This document shows, piece after piece, positions 26,336-39,331 of a DNA stretch of 64,000 bases. The stretch is from Trichostrongylus colubriformis (lineage: Eukaryota > Nematoda > Chromadorea > Rhabditida > Trichostrongylidae). The translations under genes and the position numbers were made by a program. Numbering within the stretch: the stretch's first letter is position 1; each line of letters starts with the position of its first letter. Below the pieces are notes generated by a model. The model did no database searches. It worked only from the letters and a program-made list of their open reading frames with translations, and was not told where the DNA came from. Location: assembly GCA_963978905.1 (NCBI GenBank), contig OZ022256.1, positions 51,198,001-51,262,000 of the forward strand. Direction: 5' to 3'.

Positions 26336-29300
26336 GAGATAACCAAATCCACGGTGCTCACCTTTTTTAGCGGGGGAGATTAAAAAAAACTATCCATATT
26401 TAGCAGCATGAGAAACCGGTTGTGAATGCAGCGTTTACCAAGCAGTTAAGCGGTTAAGACTCTCTGAGCTGAGCCGGGAGGATGTTGGGCGATGAAAACG
26501 ATTCTCAACATACTTCACACATACTTTCTGTAATCCTTCTTTCTCTATCATTTTTGCATCGAAGTGATAAACGCTATAACCATCTGCTAACAGTCAGCCC
26601 CAGTGGTTAGCAGGAGCCAGTACGTATCATGATGATTTAAACCACAGAGAACAGAAGATTCCCACTCCTTTCTCCAAAACGGCGATCTACTGATCTTTTC
26701 AACCGGGGAGACAAAATTATTCGCTAAAAGTGAAAATTTATTGGCTAACTTCTGCAAGTCACAATCAAATATATCTTTCTACATATCTTCAAATTTGAGG
26801 TAAGGCGAAATACTCTCTGGAAAAAATCGATAAATGCACAAACTTCCTTCTTTGTTCTTTTAGTTATTTTTGAAACCTGAATGGATCATAGCCCAGTCAC
26901 CCTTGTGCTTATTGAGACCACAACACCACAATGGACTATGTGATTCTTCCCCAAGCCTTGGTCCCAGTCGACTAATATCTGAAGCGCTAAGGGAAATACC
27001 CAAGAAAATGCGCCTTACAAGTGGAGGAAGCCTAAACTAAAAGTCGTCAAACTTTAAAAAGCACTGGTTCAACCTAAAGGATTTGATTTGTACAGACTCA
27101 GCTTCGTAAATGTGGGGGGAGATGGGTCGAAATAGCCACTAGCACTTCGCTTTCAACTTAATTTTACATCTTACAGTGAACCACTGCGAAAGCGCAGATT
27201 GGGACGGATCGGTCTTCTGGAAGCCAAGTACTGAGTATGGATGCATCCCAAATATTAGACGAGCTCCCTAAAGCTTGAACCTGTTCCATTTTGGAACGAT
27301 TTCTGAACAGCGTAAAGGTGATTCAGATCCCTTCGATTGGGTTTAATAGGGCTTGTTGTAATGCCTCGAAATGCCTTTGCATCATCGTAGATCTGTGGTC
27401 GTTGAGCGAACACGACCGATGGCACGCAGAAAATGTGGCCTTATGTGCCGTAGCTGGTTATGTGGCGTACGCACAAGCGCTCATGCATCAAGCTGATCCC
27501 GTTTTCGGCAGAGGAGAAAGTCCTGGTCGACGAGACTTCCAATGAATCATCTGCTTTACCCCTTGTAGGAAACCGGAACCCAGTACCGAGTTGGATCCAA
27601 ACAAAGCTACTGAATCATCAAAGAGGCTTCTCAAGAAGGTGTGCGCACTGGAACTGCTATGATGGATGTTGTTACAGTTGTTCTGGAGTTCTTATATGTT
27701 TGTGGTTCCATAGTCACTGAACCATCGGTTTGAACTGCTCTCCTTGTCTTCATTTCTTTAAATCCTACGAATTTCGCTGAGGAAGTCGTCCACGGAAATT
27801 CCATTGCTATGATTCCTTTCGAAATTTCTCTAATAGATATATTACATGAACTGAAGCACGACAAAAGAGCGAGAAATTTTCTTCGATCCAATGAAAAAAT
27901 CGAAAAACTGGATGAAGGGCAACACTTTTGAATTCCCGCCGATCAACATTTGAACAGTTGTCGACAAAGTTCTTATTTTCAAACACAATGTCGACCTGCA
28001 TCTCTTTATGCGTCCCTGACCGCGCGACCGCCGCCTCTTTGCTCCTAAGGCCCCCTAGCTGTCACTGGCATGACCCAATTGAGTAGTTGTCATTACCCAC
28101 ATTACCCCTAACACTGTCTTTGAGGAGAGAAGAAATTCCAGCCACTTATGTCCCACCACGTATCCTCACTGCTTCAAGCACACAGCTCAATTCTATAATG
28201 GTAAAAATATGCCAAAGAATACGACTCACTTGATGAATGGTAAGGTCCAGATCACGTAGCACTAGACTGGGCACGACCTCTGGAATATCGTAGGAGGGCT
28301 TCTTCAGACTGAGCGTACTTTCAGCCCATAATCCATATTCCCCGAATCATGCAATCTTAACTATATGTGTGTAGATATGAGCTGTGCCTTCTGCTCGAGT
28401 GAGCCATTCACCTAATGCTTCCTCTGGGATTTTCTTGCTTAATTTATTTTTCCTTCTTTTGTTCTTATTCTCTTTTTGGCAGATACATCTCCATTGGTTA
28501 AGGCATGCCGTTTGACATATCAAATAAATTAATAAATAATTAAATAAAAGTGTTGAGATGTGCAAATTAATTTATAATTCAAATATTTAGCTACTGATAC
28601 TTTTTATAGTAGAGTACTTATTGAGTGCTTTCTAGTTTTAACTTGCCCAAAAAAAATGCAGAAATACGGAGCAAATTGATTCCAGGCACTGATTACATAT
28701 CGACATTTATTGAATTTGTATCAATTTCTCTAGTGTTAGATTTGAGAAGCTCTGAAAAGAGTCTGAAAAAGTATTGAAAATAAGTCTTTTAGGATGCTTA
28801 CATGAAGCTTTTAATTAAGGATATATCTAATTTGCGATTACGATTTTTTGCGACTATTTAGATTATGGCATTACTGGTGTGATGTGGATACAGAGAGGTG
28901 GGTTCAATGATAAAATGAGTTCATCCACCACTAAGCTTCTTCCTTTCCATGATCAGGTAAAATCCACACTTTCCCGTCGTTTCTGGACGTCATCCTCACC
29001 CCTCCCCTTCCCCAAACTTTAATAACTTCTTTGTCTGAGAGGGATGTCGATTTGATGCAGTTTGAAATACCACCTGGTCACCTTTCCCTCTGCCCACATA
29101 GTCGAATTTTCCAAAAGAAGCCTACAAGAGTTCTTGCACGCGAGAATAGCGCCCTGAAAAAAAAAATGGAAAAGTGGATGCGACGTGCAGTAGCATAGCC
29201 AAAATCAATTGCAATTGAGCTTAAAAAAGCCTTTGCACATTCCTGGGGTCGACCAGTCAATACCATACTCATGCACACGTTTAAAATCGTAATTGACACT

Positions 29301-29470
29301 GGCTCTACTGCTCTGATTTCGCACAACTGTGTTGGTTTCTCTTCATTCTTTGAATATCGGCAGTACAGATGGTCTGGAGCGAATAACTGCGGGACCGAAC
29401 AGCATCAGATGGTATTGTCTGTCGATTCACCCATACTGATCTACTGACGCTTTTGCCAGCCATGATTCTT
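26336..29470. other. Non-coding stretch with repeat fragments
   Basis: Bases 27780-28030 match the repeats at 3.5 kb and 19.6 kb. A plus-strand frame near 27291-27720 looks partly protein-like but has stops in each frame and no splice sites that fit. A DTGS-containing short frame near 29290-29310 is too isolated to call a protease. Confidence 0.45.
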
Positions 29471-29477
29471 CAGTTTG

Positions 29478-29514
29478 GCAATTAAACAACCATCCTCTAT
29501 GGTTGTTTAATTGC
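29478..29514. repeat. Perfect 16-bp stem, 5-nt loop hairpin
   Basis: GCAATTAAACAACCAT is followed by the loop CCTCT and the exact inverse complement ATGGTTGTTTAATTGC. It is AT-rich, with no attached gene. It could be a small inverted repeat or the tip of a MITE. Its length is too short for a typical nematode pre-miRNA. Confidence 0.8.
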
Positions 29515-32500
29515 TACACTCGTCCGTGTAAGAAGTGAAGTGGAGTTATTGGCCCGTGCAAATCTTGTGCGCTGAGAACGCCTTTCAATTCCTTGTATGA
29601 AATCAAGTGAAGTCAATTGCATGGCTAATCCTCGGCGAACAGATCGCAACGTCATTAGTCTCTTTTGCAGGATACTGCTTTGCGCAGCAATGCTGCATAC
29701 TGTTTGAGCCTGGTTGTGCAAACTATAAACGAGGTTTTAAATAGCTGTTGCGCTGTGTTGGTCACGACCACTGCGTGACAAGTGGGCAACAGCGCTGTGA
29801 TCGAGTGCAGTGAATCTCTCAATGGGAACGTTTCCAGGCACAGAATAACCATCTTTGAAATGGCTCCCCTGTACCTACTGTAAACCTACTTACCCACTTG
29901 CCAGCCATGATCCTTCAGTTTATCCTTTCTAACTAAGTCATTTTGTCTTGTAACTTTGGCTTCTTCTAATGACTATTATTCAATATTAATGCATTTTATC
30001 AATGTTGCCATGTCGCTACTTACTATTATATTTTGCATTAATTTTAATATAATCATAACATGATTTACTAACACACTATGTCAGCATTTCTATTTACTGT
30101 TACTGCGCATCACAAGCACTTTTATACCCTTGAAAGCATGTTTCAGCTTATCCCTTTTTATTACTTGAATTTAATAATTATGATTTTCCACTTTTTTATG
30201 AGCATCGTTACTTCCTAACGCTAATGTTGTTCGTTAGTATTTATTATTATTATAATTAGTAATTCAATATAAACACGGCACAAGTACTTTCACATAATAC
30301 TTACTGTTTCTGCTCAATACACATTATGGTACATCACTTATATCATTGTCCAAATAGATATACTGTAACAAGTATTTTTCTCTTAAGGCTATTCAGAGGG
30401 ATTTGAGAGGAAGGTCATAATTGTGAAAAGTTTTATTAATCAAATTAAGGGTGGCACTGGTGTTCTGACAAGTAGTGCTGCTTTTATTCAAATAGCCACA
30501 CGATCAAGTGGCGCACTCAATGAAGAGATAGGTCAACACCGAGATCATGCTCTTGCTTTAGTGTCCAGATTGCCATGAAAATTCACCTCCAAATCAAGTC
30601 TGCTCGTTCCTGGAGATGAAGATGAACAGGATCTGTGTGCTTGTTTGTTTGCCATATATATGTGTATATCAGATGTATGTAAGGATAACTGGTCCAGTTT
30701 AGATATGCCCATCCAATGGGATTGTCATATTGCGAACAAAACTCGCAAACAACAAGCCGGGCTTAGGCCTGAAATGACAGGCATTTTGCTGGTTGTATAC
30801 ATTCTGATAGATGGATCGGTTGGTTATTCATATGCCCTAACAATACTTTTGAACATGGCACTCCTAGGTGTCGAGGAAAATAGCCGCTCCAGTACGACCC
30901 TCTCCCCCCCCTCTACGGGAATCAAATACGACCCCTTCCCTTGTGTGACCTCCACAAATAACTGTTGCCGAATTGTGTAGTTGCAATGTGGATTCACATT
31001 TCTCACTCGTATCCACTGTGAAATAACTTTCGTCTAATCTACTCAGCGAAAGTATAGATTCTAGTGCTTATCGCTGACCTCTACTGGTAACCCTTCTCCT
31101 GCCAGTTCGGAAACGACCTCTCCCCCCCCCCCCCCACCCCTGAGGAGGAATCCCCGGCTTCGCGTGTACCCTACTTGTAAAACGTCTGCAGTTACATATG
31201 GTATGTCAAGAGAGGTCGACAAGACGTCCTATGATTGATCAGAAGAGAGCTCCTTTGCTCATTTCGTTTACTATTCGACGGTTTCCAAGCAGCGATCACT
31301 TTTGATTTGCCAACGACTTCATCAAGCCTCTACGCGTCGTGGGCTCCTTGGAAACTTCACGCTTGGAATTCTTAGAGTGAGAAGCGTTTCGCCTCAACCA
31401 CTCAGGTTTTTTTGTATAAATATGATGATTATCTGGGAATCGATTATGGCAATCCGGACTTCCACTATTACTGGGATGGTCTCCCTTTCCAGCTTTTAAC
31501 TAATTTCGAGGATCAAATAATTAAATGCTTGAATCTCTTATCCTGTATTTGACAGAAACACCCATCACATTTGTTCAATTCTAATACTGTGACTTCTTTT
31601 GTCACTTTGCATTGAATATTCCTGATATTCAGGTTATCATTTTATTCATATCTAATTTTTATTGATATATTTTTATCTGACTCCTTACAATTATATTTGT
31701 ACTGCGTTGATTTGAGGAAACGGTCACCAAAAAAACTTCACCCTGACTAGCTTTTACTGAAGCACTCGCCGTTGATCAATCCCGTCAAGATAAGCCACGC
31801 ATTATACATCCATCTTCGCAATTGCATTTAAAAGGGATTTGACTCATAAATGTCGTGCAGGAAATTAATATTTCTTTTTCCCAAAATAAACTGGTATTGT
31901 TTCACCAACCTCGTGAGATTGGAAGGCTAACTTGGAAGGGGCAGGCACTCATTCGGGTTTGACTAGTCAAAATGAAAGAGGTAGTGTTGTCACTGGTCAC
32001 TACACCACCTTCTCCTTTACGAATTATATGTAACTTGTTGAAACTTAGTACAGTAGTTCATTTATATGCGGAAAAAGATAATTCTCACCTTAAAAAGAAA
32101 ATCCACTTTTCTCTGACAATTGTTCTCTATCCGTTCAACCTCGTTCTTTCACTCATATCTCCGTGGACTAAAAATTTTTGAATATTGTTATATAAATAGA
32201 AGTATTGATCACCGAGTAATGCCGCTACGCCTCTCAGTCACTTGGCTGAGAGTGTTTTCACGGCTGTGTCGCCGTATGATGCAACCCAAGTTCGAAACAT
32301 TACTATCTCTCCAGCTATGTGGAGCAGGTCGATAATTTATGTGTTACACCAGATTCAACTATATCACGTATTTTTCGCTTACTATGTGTACAAGCTTCAC
32401 AAAAATGTAGAAAAAAGGAACCGTTCCGAAATGGAATCTACATGCACTCGTAAATTACCTTGTGTTATAACCCATAATCCAGTTAGTTGGAAATTTTGTT

Positions 32501-33470
32501 TCACACCTAAGACCGCGTTCATAATTTGACGTGCCGGCGGCAGAATGTGGCTGCGTGTCTCTGCGTCTCCGCCTGTGCCACATGCCTCATTGCCTGCGTC
32601 ATCTCTGCACTTTCCCCGTGCCACTCTGCCTCGCTGGCTGTGAACGCGACCACGCCCCACCGGCGCGAAGTATGAACGTGGCCTAACTACTTCCTTGCCA
32701 ACAGTTTCGCAGCTATAGTTTCTGTTAGCCCACCAACTGCCGGCTCATGTCCTTTCGCTAATTACGTGCACTAAAACCGTATGGGAAAACGCACTGTGGC
32801 ACTAAAGCGGCCGACTAAAAACTCGGTAATTCGCTTTTAGCATTAGCAAAATGACTTACACAGCAGGACTGGTTTGATCGTGAGATCCACTTCGAAGATT
32901 CCATGGGAAGCCGGTCTCTTTTTCTGTAATAAAGACAGACACATAAAGCAACTGGTTTAGTGTATGACATTTAAACATTTTGATGTCACTTTAAAATCGG
33001 AAACGTCTTGAACTAAGGTAATCCGCACTGCGTCCAAATGTCGTCCGCGAAGAGTTGCGGAGCGGTTCACTCAAGCTTCTAGGCGCCGAAAAAAACGGAG
33101 CAAGAAATAAGCGAAATCCAATGACTTCCCAAAGCTAGCGTCAACGTCCTTCATGGATTGTATCTATTTTTGAGAGTGACACGTAGCTCACAATTAGTAG
33201 CACAACGAGCACGGTAGGATAGCGACTGCGAAATTGCAACAAGTCAGGAAATGACCTATCCCTAGCTGCCAAGTTTTAGCGTGTCGTTTATTGGTCAAGT
33301 ATTACATAGCCTACATAGTTTGATTCTGAATAATTAGCCGTGAGGTGCGTAACAGGACACTGGAACTGGGTCACCGCCCCGCGCTAATTGTATCATTGTG
33401 TGCAACAAAATGCTCCTCACAAGCGAGCTGCCCTCAGATGGTCGTAGTTTTTGACGAGTTCTCCTACATG
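29515..33470. other. AT-rich non-coding stretch
   Basis: No supportable gene was found. It contains a C-tract at about 31121-31137. About 32520-32690 is a GC-rich repeat whose end (GCGAAGTATGAACGTGGCC) recurs at 47229-47245, 52828-52842 and 39231-39248. The long AT-only interval 29940-30330 has almost no coding potential. Confidence 0.5.
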
Positions 33471-33529
33471 CCGGCTTTACCCCTTCCCATCACTCTACCC
33501 ATATGTTCAGGTCATCCAATGCCTTTGAA

Positions 33530-33860
33530 GACAGGTAGTCTGACCTCTTTGGGGTGTAGATCCTTGGGTACCCACCCAGGCTACACCTTTTTCGCGCCAT
33601 CACGGTATGCTATAACGGCACTACAGCTGCTCGAGCCCACCCTGTCTCCACCCAATTTGCTCAATTGATCAATAAGGGAGCCCGAGTGGGTTGCGTCGGA
33701 GTGCATTCGAGCAGGTGAAGGGCTGTGAGGGGCACCGTGGCGGGGCGTAAAAGGTGTAATCTGAATAGTTACCCAAGGAACTACTTCCCAAAAAGGTGAT
33801 CCGCCCTATCTGGTTATCGCAGAATGTGCCTTCCGGCGTTCTTGAGAGACGGTCACCACA
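33530..33860. repeat. Fold-back repeat family C, copy 1
   Basis: It contains GCCATCACGGTATGCTATAA with a CTGCTCGAGCCCACC word. A partly inverse GAGTGGGTTGCGTCGGAGTG..GAGCAGGTG block follows, and the end reads GTTATCGCAGAATGTGCCTT. The same colinear pieces occur at 46050-46345. Confidence 0.7.
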
Positions 33861-34990
33861 CTGAACCTTAACTTTTAAAGATGAGAACGAGTGGTGAGAG
33901 GTGAATAATAAGAATTTTCTTATGAAAAGGAGATCAACTTAGGAGAAATGTCTCTTGCGTGATTTTCAAAATAATGTTGAATTATTCATCATTCAATTAA
34001 AAATCTGTAGAGTATTTCAAAAGAGCTCAAAATAGGTCACAAGCACCCTCCAGAAGCTAGCCGTTGGATGAATCATCAAAACGCACCGTGCGTTGTTCAA
34101 ATACACGTTGTTGTGAATTTACAGTTTTTCGTAGCAGCGATGGAACCCACTTGAACGCCCCTACTGAGTAGTCATAAATCTTCAAGTAAATGTTCTCCAA
34201 GCTCTGAATTTTTGTAGATAGTTCCCATAGCTGCAACTTATCCATGGCAACTTTGTAGCTCTATCCATCCTGCCCTCTCCTCACCTTCAGACGGTTGCCG
34301 AACAGGTATAGCGCTCGAAGTGACGGTTTTCACTTGACTTACACTGCACGCAGCATGTGGATTCCGGTTCCAATGTGTGGCCTTAGTAATCGCTCCTCCC
34401 CTCGAGCCTCATCAGCGACGTGTCCATGGTAGACCATTGGGTACACTACCACTCAATGTCTGTTTGATGTTCCTACCTTGTCGTCCAATTTTATTCGGAA
34501 ACCAACTTCGCGCATGAACCTTTTAGATTCTGGTCGAACAACGATATTTTCAGTGGTGCTCGATCATTCAATCACTTTGTTTAAGATTAGTCAAATTATT
34601 TTCCGATTTTTTTGATTTTTCGGCTTCTTAAGTGGGTGGTAAACATTTGAAAATGTATGTTATATTGATCACAAATAAATAGTCTTGAATAATAGACAAT
34701 GAGCGCTACCAAACTTCGTTCTCCTCTTACTTTTTTCTTTTGCTCTCTTATCGTACCGGAATTGTCTTTCAGAGCTTGCTCGATACAGATTTGAATTGTA
34801 AAAACTTTGAATGAATAAAAGAAATAAGTAAACAAAGACTTAGTTCAGTTATCTATATGGAAATTTCCAATAAATGCAGCATTGACGGTTTCGCTACAAA
34901 ATTTGTAACCACTATCAAATTTCCAATCGATTTTTTACCACCATACTACGAGGCAAAAAGCAATTTTTGATCGTCATTTATTCATTTGAT
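33861..34990. other. Unassigned AT-rich stretch
   Basis: Nothing gene-like with splice or motif support was found on either strand. Confidence 0.45.
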
Positions 34991-34994
34991 AACT

Positions 34995-35295
34995 GGCTCG
35001 CAAGGCAGTTATCTCGTGCGCACAGCGCCGGCTGGCAAAATGCCGGCGCGTCCCCGAGGAGCCGAAATTTTGCCTCTGGGAGCAGCAGCCCATTGTGTCC
35101 CAGAGGAGCTTCTCCCGCGGGGGAATGCGTCCCGGTGTAGTCTTTGGGCGGCGAACGCGGCGAGGCTACCTATACTGGAGCGAGGGTGCGCCGGCTGGCA
35201 CGCATGCCGGCATGTCCCCGAGGAGCCCGAACGGCTCCCTTGGCATTGCGTGTCCCAAAGGGCATGGCCTTCCCGGCTGTAAGCCTTCACGGCGG
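34995..35295. repeat. GC-rich island of two related units
   Basis: Two units start with GCGCCGGCTGGCA (35028 and about 35189). Each continues with a GCCGGC dyad, then GTCCCCGAGGAGCC and a GTGTCCCA-containing tail. All six frames are relatively open because of the high GC content. The strongest frames give repetitive proline/arginine-rich peptides with no family resemblance. It contrasts sharply with its AT-rich flanks. Confidence 0.75.
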
Positions 35296-37500
35296 TCACT
35301 TTAGACAGTCTGACAATAATAGTGGACTGACTCAAACCCGAATGATTAATAAAACAGCTTTGCAAACTGAATGTCAGCTACTTCTCTGAGCATTTCTAGT
35401 TTTGACCGATTTATTTGAAAAAAATGTGGTCAAATTTATTTGCATAGCGAAAGAATGTTGATAGGTGGCTTACTGGTTTATGCTTGAAATCTTAGCTCTT
35501 ATAGGAATAAATCCGATTTATTGGGATCATTCGAGCAGGATACGACGCTCACTGCTTTCCTCTATGTACCTCCTTACAATCCCAACTACAAACGTCTTTT
35601 GTTTCTCCCAGCTCACTTCCTACACTTCGTTGGGTTTAAGATGCTCACAGTATCTTTAGAACGCTTTGTGATAAACCATGCATTTTGATTTACACTTAGA
35701 ATTGTGGAGCCATTTGAAAGCAACTTTTCTAGATGATGTGTGTGGCAAAACCAGCATCATTTACAGCGTTTTTGGAATTCCAGACAAATTCAAGACTGTA
35801 TGGAGCAATCGAGCTGATGAACTTGAAAATTTGGAATAAAATTCAAGGAAGAAACAACTGGATGCCATCAAACCATTTTTTGGTTTCCCAGGATTTTACA
35901 TACAAATGAATATTCATCACTGTGATTTTTGCGTAATCACTGTCATAAGGGGTGAATTTGAGGGGGGGGGGGGGGGGGGGGGGCGGGGGAGAGAGTTACG
36001 GCATAAAGCAACTGTGTATTGCGCGTTACTGCATGAGATACATCTAACAGCACGCGAAAGACCTGCCACGATTTTACCTTCAATGGATCAAATAGCAATA
36101 AAGGTATTTTTGAATACAAGAAGCAAAACTAAAAATTTTTGTTTCGTCATGTAAAGTTTCCCCGAACCCCAGTAGGCCGTTATGGCAATTTTTAACTGAA
36201 GCTGCACATCGATAGTGGGGCGTGGTTTCCGAATGGGTGGGGTCCGTCAGAAAGATGAACACCTTATACCCATTGTTCTTCATTTTGACAATGATTGGAA
36301 TAGCAGGTCTGAACCATATGTGCTTCGATTTGTCCCCTCCCTCTTCGCCCCTATCACTTTGAAGAGCTGTTAATACTATTGTCACTGAAAAGAAATGTTA
36401 ATATGATTCTGTTATTTTTCGCCTATAGGAGCAGCCACTATTGTAGCATGTGGAGATTGCGAGTAATATCCACTGGATGCATTACTATGGGAAAGCACTC
36501 GCGTCAGCGAGAGTAAAACCTGAAAATCAAGTTTCTCGACTGACGACACTCATGGATTACGTTACATCACAGTGACAGTCACGCATCATTCCTTATTCCA
36601 TTAGCTTCTCGGAATTCTTGGCGCGCGAAACCCGTTACCATTAGCCCGGTAGACTGAGGTTCTATGAGCTTTTCATCATTTTAATTTGGTTTAAAGATGT
36701 TTTTTTTTAAAATTTTCCTACTTATTCCTCTGACTGATACCTAGGAACTTTCCAGCTTGCGATCATTTTTTGTTAAAACTGCTAGCCCTACACTTTTTTA
36801 CACCTTCTTATCACTTCAAATTTCCTACCTCAATCTCCATCATACAATGATTCAAACGCCTCTGCCTATGTAAGTGGGCGTGGTCCGTGAATGGGCGGGG
36901 TCTGTGAGGTGTGACAGGCCTTTTGATGAACTATAAATTGAACAGACATTATTTATTACTACATATTATTACCCGGCCAGCAATATAACTTTATTAGTGA
37001 AATCCATATTGTACAATCCGGTCACTGTATATCGTATCTTGAATGAACAACTTCATCCTTTTTTCTATCACACCAGGGAGTCATTAAGGATCATCATTAC
37101 CTTCACATGCTATCATCCCTTTTCTTAAGCGTGGTCTTTGCACAATTTTCGCCACTACCAGTTCTCTTCGCGACATTGTGTTTACTAGAAGAACTAGATG
37201 TTATTATACATATATTCGGCGTGCTACTGGTGCCGATCACGTTATTGATTGCTCAGTTGGATAAGGGCTACCCATAAGTGATGCGCTTGTTAGTTTACTA
37301 TGATTTTACACTTATGCATATTCACGCAGATGAGGCTCCCCTGAATATTTGTGCAGTGTAACCCATCAAGATTTTAAAAAATTCCTTTAGTTATCGCTTT
37401 TCTTTGGTAAGTTAAGAGATTCGCAGTGTCAAGATGCTTTATTTTCTTATCATTATTTTGTGAAGCCATCTCAGATTAAATATCGATAATCAAACCAATG
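35296..37500. other. Non-coding stretch with G-tract
   Basis: It holds an uninterrupted G-run of about 22 bases at 35962-35983 followed by CGGGGG, and related CGTGGTCCGTGAATGGGCGG words at 36219-36250 and 36878-36905. No gene could be supported. Confidence 0.5.
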
Positions 37501-37508
37501 AATAGTCA

Positions 37509-37703
37509 AGCCGCCGACAGACTTCGCCAATTTGCGTTCTTGTAATTTACGATTTCGCGATTCTACGATTTAGCGATGTCGCAGCTTCGCTTGCAAAGTT
37601 GCGGCATTGCACAATCTTAAGGTCGTAATATCGCGCGCGACAGTGCGACGCCGCAAAGCGCAAAATCGCAAAATCGTAAGATCGCGACGTCTGACAGCGG
37701 CCT
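37509..37703. repeat. CG-rich fold-back MITE, family P, copy 4
   Basis: It begins GCCGCCGACAGACTTCGCC and ends GCGACGTCTGACAGCGGCC, which are inverse complements with few mismatches. The core holds GCGATTCTACG and GTCGTAATATCGCGCGCGAC. It is the clearest fold-back copy of the family in this window. Confidence 0.85.
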
Positions 37704-38510
37704 TATATTTTATAACGTTTTTTGAAATATACAGGTTTCTATATTATTTATTATTCGGGCTAATCTAGATTAGTGCTATCGCAATGGAGGAGAGCATCTT
37801 ATAAAAAGTTGCATATCTAACAATAAGCACCTTGTAGGAATCTTTAAGGGGGTCATATCTACACTCAAATTGCATAAAATCAAATCAATTGTACAAAATC
37901 AAATATCGAATCAAACATTCAATTTTTTATAAGTTTCTTTTGCTAAGCACTCCGGTTATAAGACATGGGTGGTGCATTAGATGATCGTTTTGAACTGTAA
38001 AATGAAGCATATCTTTGCATAACGTTTTTGTGACTGTTTGATTTTTACGCTGTGAAATCCATCACGCTCTGCTCAACTCGTTCCTGAACATGTTTAAACT
38101 TTCTGGTGCAATAAAGTTTCTCTAGAGCTAAGTGATGCGTAGTAATAGGTCAGAACGCGGTGTCGCGTAAAAGTCGCTGCTAGCCGCGTACAACCTATTG
38201 CGCGGGAAACCGACGAACAATGCCTTCAGGGATTTACACTGATGTTCAAAAGTTTTGCGCTAACGTTAATTAAAGGCAAATTTGGTGCAAAGAATTCTGA
38301 CCGAGCCCTCCGAACGCTTTATTGCCTGATAAAATCAGGAAACCTTCTTAAGTCACGCTTCGCGACAAGCGGGAATTACGCTCCGAGCGCGAGCCAATTA
38401 CTTAGGCTGCAAGGCCTAATCTTCTTCTTTTCCCTAGCATTTAGACCCACGCTCGCTGTTGCGGGGTCCGCTGTTCTTGTCATTGCCGTCACTTTCTTCT
38501 ATCCGAGGCA

Positions 38511-39110
38511 TCATCTACCGTGGCTTTCACTTCTGTAAGGTCCGCGCTGATGACGTCCCTCCACCTTTTCTTTGGGGCTACTCGTGAGCTTGGCGAGTAC
38601 TTCGAACTCTACAGCCTTCCTGATTAGGTGGTCTGCCGACCTTCTCAGCACGTGCCCATACCATCTCAGCCGCTGCTCCTTCAACTTCAGCTGGACCTGT
38701 GCCGTCTGCATGACTGCCCTAACGTCCTCGTTCCTGACCCTGTCGAGCCGCGTCCAGCCACATGTCCATCTCAGCATCCTCATCTCTGCGGAGTGTAGCT
38801 GCTTCTCAAAGTTCTCTGTTATGAGCCAACACTCGCTGCCATAGAGTATTGCGGGTCTTAACACTGATCGGTATACCTTGCACTTCAGAATCCTGGAGCA
38901 CCTTCGATCGCAGAGGATTCCTTTAGACTCTCTCCACTTCAGCCATGCCGTATTTATTCAAGCTTTCACGGCCTGATCTACCGTACCACCTCGGCTATAT
39001 CACTTCTCAGGTATTGGAAGTCCTGAACCCTTTCTATACTTTCTCCATGGCGGTCCACGATGGATCCCAGACAGTTCTCGGAGCTCAGGAATTGGTCATT
39101 TTGCAAGGCT
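38511..39110 (-). pseudogene. RTE-like non-LTR retrotransposon fragment (reverse-transcriptase C-terminal part)
   Basis: On the minus strand the last 118 codons stay open (38511-38864) and contain YGSECW, MRMLRWTCGWTRLDRVRNED and RLRWYGHVLRR. These are hallmarks of the C-terminal domain of RTE-clade endonuclease/reverse transcriptases, which are abundant in nematodes. Upstream (38865-39100) the same protein can be followed through DRHGESIERVQDF and an LCDRRCSRILKCKVYRSV-like stretch, but stops and frameshifts break it. Only a 5'-truncated, decayed copy remains; the polymerase core is absent. Near-identical words GGCTGCAAGGCCTAA (about 38406) and GGCTGCAAAGCCTAA (about 39107) flank it and may mark insertion or duplication. 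Confidence 0.82.
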
Positions 39111-39310
39111 GCAAAGCCTAACCGATCCTCTTTTTTCTGTCATTTCCCATTATATTGGTAGCATTGATCACACCGCGTGCACGGCGGCCTGCGTGCGGCG
39201 GTCGTGCTGCGCGGTGAACGCCCATTTATTGCGAGGTATGAACGCGGACTTATCTATGCCTCTTTCGAGCTAGGCCTCGTTTGTGAATAGTTTTGCACTT
39301 CACCCATAAT

Positions 39311-39331
39311 GTTGTCGTTTTCAGGGTATCC
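39311..39331 (+). promoter_or_regulatory. Probable SL trans-splice acceptor before the DB-module gene
   Basis: GTTGTCGTTTTCAG ends at 39324 and is followed seven bases later by the ATG at 39332. A TTTTCAG this close to a start codon, with no coding exon upstream, is the usual form of a nematode spliced-leader acceptor. An ordinary cis acceptor joining a 5' UTR exon cannot be excluded. Confidence 0.6.

Noticed and set aside
27291..27720. Two overlapping cysteine-containing plus-strand frames
   Set aside because: Protein-like words appear in different frames separated by stops; no coherent gene model could be built.
29251..29450. DTGS-containing frame (KIVIDTGSTALIS) suggesting an aspartic or retroviral-type protease
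   Set aside because: The frame is short, bounded by stops, has no second conserved block (no ALG/IIG flap partner) and no neighbouring retroelement sequence.
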